From assembly GCA_003532555.1 (NCBI GenBank), contig DOEU01000111.1, forward strand, positions 1 to 7,505: a stretch of DNA of 7,505 nt, given 5' to 3'. The position numbers and the translations under genes are program-made. The stretch's first letter is position 1. The number at the start of each line of letters is the position of its first letter. This document shows positions 1 through 4,899 of this stretch, piece after piece. The notes beneath the pieces were generated by a model. That model was not told the origin of the DNA. It worked only from the letters and a program-made list of their open reading frames with translations, and ran no database searches. The DNA comes from Verrucomicrobiota bacterium (GTDB taxonomy: Bacteria; Verrucomicrobiota; Kiritimatiellia; Kiritimatiellales; Pontiellaceae).

Positions 1-1101
1 CATGCCGGAGGCTCAGAAAAAGCTGCAGCAGTAGAACTTGAAGAACTGGGCGCTCAATCCCTTAAACAAGGGTACCTTGGATACTACTTTAAGGCTAATC
101 CAGAAACACTCTACCGTCTCGTCTACATGACCCGAATATCTACTCGAATATTGGCACCACTAATTCACTTCGACTGTCACTCAACGAACTATCTTTATAA
201 AACCGCCCAGCAAATTAACTGGACTGACTTTCTAACCCTCACTAAAACCTTCGCCATCACCGCCAATACCGCTGACAGTCAATTACGGAACTCCAACTAT
301 GCTGCTCAAGTTCTCAAAGATGCCATCGTTGATCAATTTCGCGATACCTTCGGAGAACGACCGAATGTCAATACACGTTTTCCCGACCTACAACTAAATC
401 TCTACGTCCATAAAAATCGTGCCCACATCAGCGTCGATCTCGGCGGAGGTTCTCTTCACAAACGAGGCTACCGTACCGAACGCGTTGCTGCCCCAATGCA
501 AGAAAATATCGCCGCAACCATTATTCGCCTTAGCGAATGGAACGGTTCCCAACCTCTATTCGATCCCTTCTGTGGTTCTGGCACCCTCCTCATAGAAGCC
601 GCCATGAAACAGACCAACTTACCCGCCGCACGTTTCCGATCAAAGTTTGGATTTCTTCGCCTGCCGGATTTTAATCCTACGCTCTGGAACCAAATCAAAT
701 CCGAAGCAAATCGAGCCGTAACCCCTCTTCCTGAATATAAAATTAGCGGAAGCGATATTGATGCCGCTGCCATCCAAGCTGCATCCACTCACATTGCCAT
801 GCTACCCGAAGGAAAAAACATACAACTTCAAACCCAAGACTTCCGATCCATTGAATCACTCACTAATCACTGCATTATCACCAATCCTCCCTATGGGATT
901 CGAATGGAAACACCCGAAAAAACCGGTCTTTTACTAAAAGAATTTGGTGATTTTCTCAAACAAAAATGCACATCTTCAACCGCCTTTGTCTATTTTGGCG
1001 ATGCTACTCTCAGTAAAAAACTTGGACTCAAACCTGATCAAAAATGGCTCCTACGGACAGGGGGTCTCAAAGGAATACTCTGCCGATATCCGCTCTACTA
1101 A
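1..1101 (+). CDS. rlmL: THUMP-domain class I SAM-dependent rRNA methyltransferase (RlmL/YpsC type), 5' partial
   Basis: The reading frame is open from base 1 to the TAA at 1099-1101, giving 366 residues with the true start left of the window. The ATG at 127 is internal, because the 42 codons before it read as a typical family N-terminus (ELEELGA near residue 13). Residues up to about 150 form the ferredoxin-like/THUMP RNA-binding part and end in the family signature LHKRGYR (152-158). The C-terminal Rossmann methyltransferase follows, with SAM-binding motif I DPFCGSGTLL (from 188), an acidic SGSDID stretch (motif II region) and the catalytic motif NPPYG (295-299) typical of amino-group (N2-guanine or N6-adenine) methylation. 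It closes with GGLKGILCRYPLY. Known members methylate 23S rRNA guanine (G2445 N2 in E. coli RlmL) in the cytoplasm. Full family length is near 380, so perhaps 10-20 residues are missing. It lacks the second RlmK methyltransferase half found in E. coli. The family is certain; the exact target base is inferred. Confidence 0.92.
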   Translation, partial: HAGGSEKAAAVELEELGAQSLKQGYLGYYFKANPETLYRLVYMTRISTRILAPLIHFDCHSTNYLYKTAQQINWTDFLTLTKTFAITANTADSQLRNSNYAAQVLKDAIVDQFRDTFGERPNVNTRFPDLQLNLYVHKNRAHISVDLGGGSLHKRGYRTERVAAPMQENIAATIIRLSEWNGSQPLFDPFCGSGTLLIEAAMKQTNLPAARFRSKFGFLRLPDFNPTLWNQIKSEANRAVTPLPEYKISGSDIDAAAIQAASTHIAMLPEGKNIQLQTQDFRSIESLTNHCIITNPPYGIRMETPEKTGLLLKEFGDFLKQKCTSSTAFVYFGDATLSKKLGLKPDQKWLLRTGGLKGILCRYPLY

Positions 1102-1238
1102 GCCTTTATGGGCACACTGAACCTTCGTTACTATGCCATTGACGCACCAGCCCAAATCGCTTTTAGTGCACGAATTAACCCCCACATATAAACTAACTAC
1201 GCAATATAACAATCAACACGCACAAATAATTTATAAAT
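1102..1238 (+). promoter_or_regulatory. AT-rich intergenic leader upstream of phoH; weak promoter candidates
   Basis: This 137-base gap separates the methyltransferase stop from the phoH start and is the only sizeable plus-strand gap in the window. It holds AT-rich hexamers that could serve as -10 elements: TATAAA at 1187-1192 and TATAAC at 1205-1210. Neither has a convincing TTGACA-like -35 at 16-18 bases, so a sigma-70 promoter is possible but unproven. There is no strong hairpin with a T-run, so no intrinsic terminator for the upstream gene can be called. The 20 bases before the phoH ATG (AAATAATTTATAAAT) contain no Shine-Dalgarno sequence. The AT-rich, probably unstructured leader may be what allows initiation. 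Confidence 0.3.
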
Positions 1239-2195
1239 ATGAGTAATGCCATTCTCCATTTTGAAGAAATCAACGAAGCCCGCGACATTGGAGAACTACT
1301 TGCACCCCTGCTCTCTCTGTTCGATATAGAACTGGGGGCAGAAGTTATTCTTCGGAATGGTACCGTTCAGATAAGCGCCACTGAAGAGAGTACCCAAAAA
1401 ATTATTCAGTTTATCGAAGATCTTCGCCTAGCACAAAAAAAGTCCCCTATCGACCCCCAAACTGTCTCCTACTGCTACCAAGCGATGCGCAACGGAGAAG
1501 AAAATACCTTCCAAAAACTTACCGAAATTCGGATCCCTGTAGGCCCGCGCAAACCCGATGTATTCCCTCGCACCTTTGGGCAACAGCGTTATGTAGACAC
1601 GCTTCAACGCTCCAGTGTTACCTTTGGAATTGGACCGGCCGGAACCGGTAAAACCTATCTTGCGATGGCAAAAGCCATATCTGCCTTACTCAACGAAGAA
1701 GTGAGTCGAATCATTCTCACTCGCCCAGCCATCGAAGCAGGCGAACATCTCGGCTTTCTCCCTGGTGATTTTAAACAAAAAGTAGCCCCTTATCTTCGTC
1801 CCCTATATGATGCGCTGCACGACATGCTTCCCGCCGATCTTGTTGAAAAAAACATCGAACGCGGCACCATTGAAGTCGCACCCCTTGCCTACATGCGCGG
1901 ACGAACACTCAATCATGCTTTTGTTATTCTCGATGAAGCACAGAATACTACCCGCCAACAAATGTTCATGTTTCTTACCCGTTTGGGGTATGAATCCAAA
2001 TGTGTTATTACCGGTGACCCCTCTCAAGTAGACTTACCCGATAGTAGCCCTTCAGGACTGATCGAAGCGCGAAAGATCTTGAAAAACATACCCGACTTAG
2101 GCATCTGTGAATTAACCCAAATCGATATTGTTCGCCACCCGTTAGTTCAGTGCATTATTGAAGCCTATCAAGATCATAGGAAACCAAAAGCTTAA
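1239..2195 (+). CDS. phoH: PhoH family ATPase (PhoL/YbeZ-like)
   Basis: This 318-residue protein has the usual length of the PhoH/YbeZ family. Residues 1 to about 110 form a small N-terminal alpha/beta domain. The P-loop NTPase domain follows, with Walker A GPAGTGKT (132-139), the family block EAGEHLGFLPGD, and Walker B FVILDEAQNT with the DE pair at 232-233. A sensor-like ITGDPSQVDLP and the C-terminal VRHPLVQ...EAYQDH stretch complete it. It is a cytoplasmic ATPase. Relatives are described as RNA-helicase-like partners of YbeY, although the biochemical role remains poorly defined. The ATG at 1239 is chosen because the protein then begins like its relatives; no Shine-Dalgarno sequence precedes it. 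The gene ends 10 bases before the HD-domain gene, and its stop codon overlaps that gene's ribosome binding site, so the two are very likely co-transcribed and coupled. All catalytic motifs are intact. Confidence 0.95.
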   Translation: MSNAILHFEEINEARDIGELLAPLLSLFDIELGAEVILRNGTVQISATEESTQKIIQFIEDLRLAQKKSPIDPQTVSYCYQAMRNGEENTFQKLTEIRIPVGPRKPDVFPRTFGQQRYVDTLQRSSVTFGIGPAGTGKTYLAMAKAISALLNEEVSRIILTRPAIEAGEHLGFLPGDFKQKVAPYLRPLYDALHDMLPADLVEKNIERGTIEVAPLAYMRGRTLNHAFVILDEAQNTTRQQMFMFLTRLGYESKCVITGDPSQVDLPDSSPSGLIEARKILKNIPDLGICELTQIDIVRHPLVQCIIEAYQDHRKPKA

Positions 2196-2199
2196 GGAG
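2194..2199 (+). promoter_or_regulatory. Shine-Dalgarno sequence deciding the start of the HD-domain gene
   Basis: AAGGAG lies 6 bases before the ATG at 2206 and overlaps the phoH stop codon (TAA 2193-2195). It is the clearest ribosome binding site in the window. It favours 2206 over the in-frame ATG at 2158, which lies inside phoH and would add 16 residues. The overlap with the stop suggests that ribosomes finishing phoH can reinitiate here. Confidence 0.85.
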
Positions 2200-2205
2200 T
2201 TAGTC

Positions 2206-4464
2206 ATGGCTTTTAACTTACGTAAAAAAAATAAACGAATGGCAGAACGTAAAACGGAAACTCCACTACATCGAACCATCGATGCCAAGCCGATCGGAAT
2301 TGCCGTCCTTCTTTGGTTGACAACACTCCTCCTTTTTTTTGGCAGCGGAGTGATTCCAGAAATTGATCTCGTTGAAGGGCAAAAAGCCCCTGCTACTCTT
2401 ATTGCCTCCATCCCTTTTACTTGTGAAAACCTAAGCGAAACCTCCTTCACAAAAAGTAAAGCAGCTGCTGAAATTGCCCCCATTTTTCAACTGGATACAG
2501 ATCCAACTCAACAAGCTCTCCAACTTATAAACACCCTCACCTCTCGATTAAGCGAGTATGATCAAGCCTCCACCAATCAACAACCGCAAATCCAGCAATC
2601 CATTCAAGACCTCCTTATCGGCACAGAATTAAAAGCAAGCCAACTCATCGATCTCTGTTCGGCCGACAAGCTCGCCCATTTTCAGCAGCTTATAAGTAAT
2701 GCCGTAGCGACCGTCATGGAGACAGGTATCATCTCAGATGAAGTACACATGACCCTATTCCAAGGTGAATCCACTCGACGACTCACAACCATCAAAAATG
2801 GATCCGAACAAACCATCACACTTCAAGAGGTCCATACAATTGAACGTGCACAGCGCATATTTAAATCATTACTCTCAAATAGCAACTTCCGCTCCCTGGT
2901 TCCTCAACTCGAAAACACCCTCATTCGACCCAACTTGACCTATGATGATGTGCGAACGAATTCGCGCCGTGAAAAAGCTATGGATGCAATTAACCCAATT
3001 ATCCAAGCCTATCCTGCCGGCACTCCGCTTGTACGCACGGATGAGCCCGTTACACCGCAAACTCTGCTCTTTCTTCAAGCCCACGCCGAACAACTTCTCG
3101 AAGAAAAAGATCTGAACGAGCGCCGTCTCGAAGCCGTTGGTCAATCCATAATGTTATTAGCGGCTCTCATCGCTACTGCCATTTTACTTCGACTCATTCA
3201 GCCCACATTGCTGTGCAAAACCGATCGACTAGGTCTACTTGCACTTCTCTCCCTCTTCACATTAGGATTCGCTCGACTCCTTACCTATTTATCACTTCAA
3301 ACCACACTGGTGCCGACCTCGTCACTAATCTATCTTGTGCCGCATGCCTTTGCTGTTCTGATGGCAGCCATATTAATTAACGGAGGAGCTGCACTCGCCC
3401 TTGGATTCTGGTGTAGTTTTGCAACAGCGGTCTACTTCGACCAATCCTTCAGTGTCTTTGTTCTCGGGATGTTTACCACGGTTACAGCTACCACCGCGGC
3501 ACGAAACGTTCATCGCCGCTCCAGTTTATATAAAGCCGGTCTCTGGATTGCAGGCGTTAATATTCTCTTCGCATGTATCATTGCCATTTTTAATCAACCC
3601 AGTCTTATCATCTTAGCAGAACAGCTTCTCAGTGCGCTCATCTCTGCCGCCCTTGCAACTATTCTTACACTGCTCTTTATACCGCTTTTCGAAAAATGTT
3701 TTCGTATTACCACTGATATCACCCTGCTTGAACTTTCTGATATGGGACACCCCCTTCTTCAGAAAATGGCCATTCAGGCTCCTGGTACCTATCATCATTC
3801 TCTCATGGTAGCTACACTCGCACAGAATGCTGCGGAAAAGATTGGAGCAAATTCACTTATGGTTCGAGTTTGTGCTTATTACCACGATATCGGTAAAATG
3901 GCGAAGCCCGAATTTTTCTCCGAAAATATTCAAAACAGTAATAATCCACACGACGACCTCTCACCGCACATGAGCGCCATTGTGATTATATCCCACGTTA
4001 AAGAAGGCCTGGCCTTAGCTAAGCGCCATAAATTACCCACCCCCATTTTAGAATCCATCGAGCAACATCACGGAAACGGCTTAATTCACTACTTTTACAA
4101 CAAAGCCAAAGAACAAATTGCTGAGCAAAACTCCAGTGAAACCCTCAATGAAGCTGATTTTCGATACGGAGGTGCACCGGCCGAATCACCTGAAATGGCA
4201 ATTCTTTCGCTAACCGATGCTGTCGAAGCGGCATCCCGCTCGATCCAGAAACCAACCCCCCAAAAAATAACGAATCTCGTCAACGATATCTTCGCCATAA
4301 AACTACGAGATGGACAACTCGACCAAGCTCAACTCACTATGGCAGAAATAAATACCATCAAAGAGTCCCTCATTTTTTCGCTTTCCAATATGCTCCATGG
4401 ACGCGTAGCCTATAAACCAAATGAAGATACATCTCCAGAATCAACAAACCCAACAAGCTCTTAA
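2206..4464 (+). CDS. pgpH: Membrane HD-domain phosphodiesterase, 7TMR-HD/PgpH (YqfF) family; probable c-di-AMP hydrolase
   Basis: Starting at ATG 2206 behind AAGGAG, the protein has 752 residues, in the family range. A basic N-terminus (RKKNKR) precedes the first membrane segment (about 29-48). A soluble, presumably extracytoplasmic 7TMR-HDED region follows (about 53-312). Seven further hydrophobic segments fill about 314-495. The cytoplasmic HD domain (about 500-690) keeps the expected metal ligands: His531 in YHHS, His560-Asp561 in YYHDIGK, His597 in IISH, His621/622 in QHHG and Asp671 in LTDAVEA. The tail after about 725 is polar and low in complexity. Characterised PgpH proteins from Listeria hydrolyse cyclic di-AMP to pApA. 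Assigning that substrate here is by family, since no ligand-specific test is possible from sequence. The gene sits between phoH and ybeY, as in Bacillus, and overlaps ybeY by 44 bases. Family confidence is high; substrate confidence is moderate. Confidence 0.93.
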   Translation: MAFNLRKKNKRMAERKTETPLHRTIDAKPIGIAVLLWLTTLLLFFGSGVIPEIDLVEGQKAPATLIASIPFTCENLSETSFTKSKAAAEIAPIFQLDTDPTQQALQLINTLTSRLSEYDQASTNQQPQIQQSIQDLLIGTELKASQLIDLCSADKLAHFQQLISNAVATVMETGIISDEVHMTLFQGESTRRLTTIKNGSEQTITLQEVHTIERAQRIFKSLLSNSNFRSLVPQLENTLIRPNLTYDDVRTNSRREKAMDAINPIIQAYPAGTPLVRTDEPVTPQTLLFLQAHAEQLLEEKDLNERRLEAVGQSIMLLAALIATAILLRLIQPTLLCKTDRLGLLALLSLFTLGFARLLTYLSLQTTLVPTSSLIYLVPHAFAVLMAAILINGGAALALGFWCSFATAVYFDQSFSVFVLGMFTTVTATTAARNVHRRSSLYKAGLWIAGVNILFACIIAIFNQPSLIILAEQLLSALISAALATILTLLFIPLFEKCFRITTDITLLELSDMGHPLLQKMAIQAPGTYHHSLMVATLAQNAAEKIGANSLMVRVCAYYHDIGKMAKPEFFSENIQNSNNPHDDLSPHMSAIVIISHVKEGLALAKRHKLPTPILESIEQHHGNGLIHYFYNKAKEQIAEQNSSETLNEADFRYGGAPAESPEMAILSLTDAVEAASRSIQKPTPQKITNLVNDIFAIKLRDGQLDQAQLTMAEINTIKESLIFSLSNMLHGRVAYKPNEDTSPESTNPTSS

Positions 4465-4882
4465 TCTACAAACGATTCATGATTTCTCTCAATGGATTGG
4501 ATCACAAATTGAGTCTCCAAAACCCGCTTGGGGCGATATCACCCTACTGCTAACAGATGACATCGGAATTACCAAATTTAACCTTGAATACTTTGCTAAA
4601 AACCATCCTACAGATGTCATTAGCTTTTGTTACGAACCTATTCCTGGTGAATCCAATCAATTCACCGGCGATCTAATCATTAATGTGGAACGTGCTTACA
4701 AAGAAGGCACTCAACGCGGTGATCGAAATTTTGAACTCGCCTTCTATATCGCTCACGGCTTTGATCATCTAAACGGCGCGACAGACGACACCCCTCAAAA
4801 ACGAGCCAATATGCACCGCCGCGAAAAAAAATGGATTACCCTTGCCCGTGATAAAGGTCTCGTCGATCACCTCTTTACTTGA
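4421..4882 (+). CDS. ybeY: Endoribonuclease YbeY (rRNA maturation factor), variant active site
   Basis: This 153-residue protein has the usual YbeY length. The N-terminus MKIHLQNQQ and the core block HPTDVISF (62-69) followed by GDLIIN (83-88) are family hallmarks. The metal site reads HGFDHLNGATDD, with His112 and His116 in register with the first two ligands of the classical HGxLHLxGYDH. The third ligand position is Asp122 instead of His, and the usual Leu before the second His is Asp115. The Arg that follows the conserved Tyr in E. coli (Arg59) is Phe58 here. YbeY is a cytoplasmic metal-dependent RNase needed for 16S rRNA 3'-end processing and ribosome quality control. The ATG at 4421 is the only plausible start: it aligns with family N-termini and lies 44 bases inside pgpH, with no Shine-Dalgarno, so translation is probably coupled. 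The fold is certain; the substitutions look like a lineage variant rather than decay because the frame and surrounding motifs are intact. Confidence 0.92.
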   Translation: MKIHLQNQQTQQALNLQTIHDFSQWIGSQIESPKPAWGDITLLLTDDIGITKFNLEYFAKNHPTDVISFCYEPIPGESNQFTGDLIINVERAYKEGTQRGDRNFELAFYIAHGFDHLNGATDDTPQKRANMHRREKKWITLARDKGLVDHLFT

Positions 4883-4899
4883 ACACAAAGCCAATTTCG

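Noticed and set aside
468..788. 106-codon minus-strand open frame inside the methyltransferase gene
   Set aside because: It is wholly antisense to a conserved methyltransferase domain, has no recognisable motifs, and is a shadow of the codon pattern of the real gene.
1108..1139. Hairpin ATGGGCA / TGCCAT after the methyltransferase as a terminator
   Set aside because: The stem is about 6 bp with a bulge, the loop is about 19 bases, and no T-run follows.
2158..2205. Upstream ATG at 2158 as start of the HD-domain gene
   Set aside because: It lies inside phoH, lacks a ribosome binding site and adds 16 residues that do not look like the family, whereas ATG 2206 has AAGGAG 6 bases upstream.
2142..2483. 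113-codon minus-strand open frame across the phoH/pgpH junction
   Set aside because: It is antisense to two well-supported genes and matches no family I recognise.
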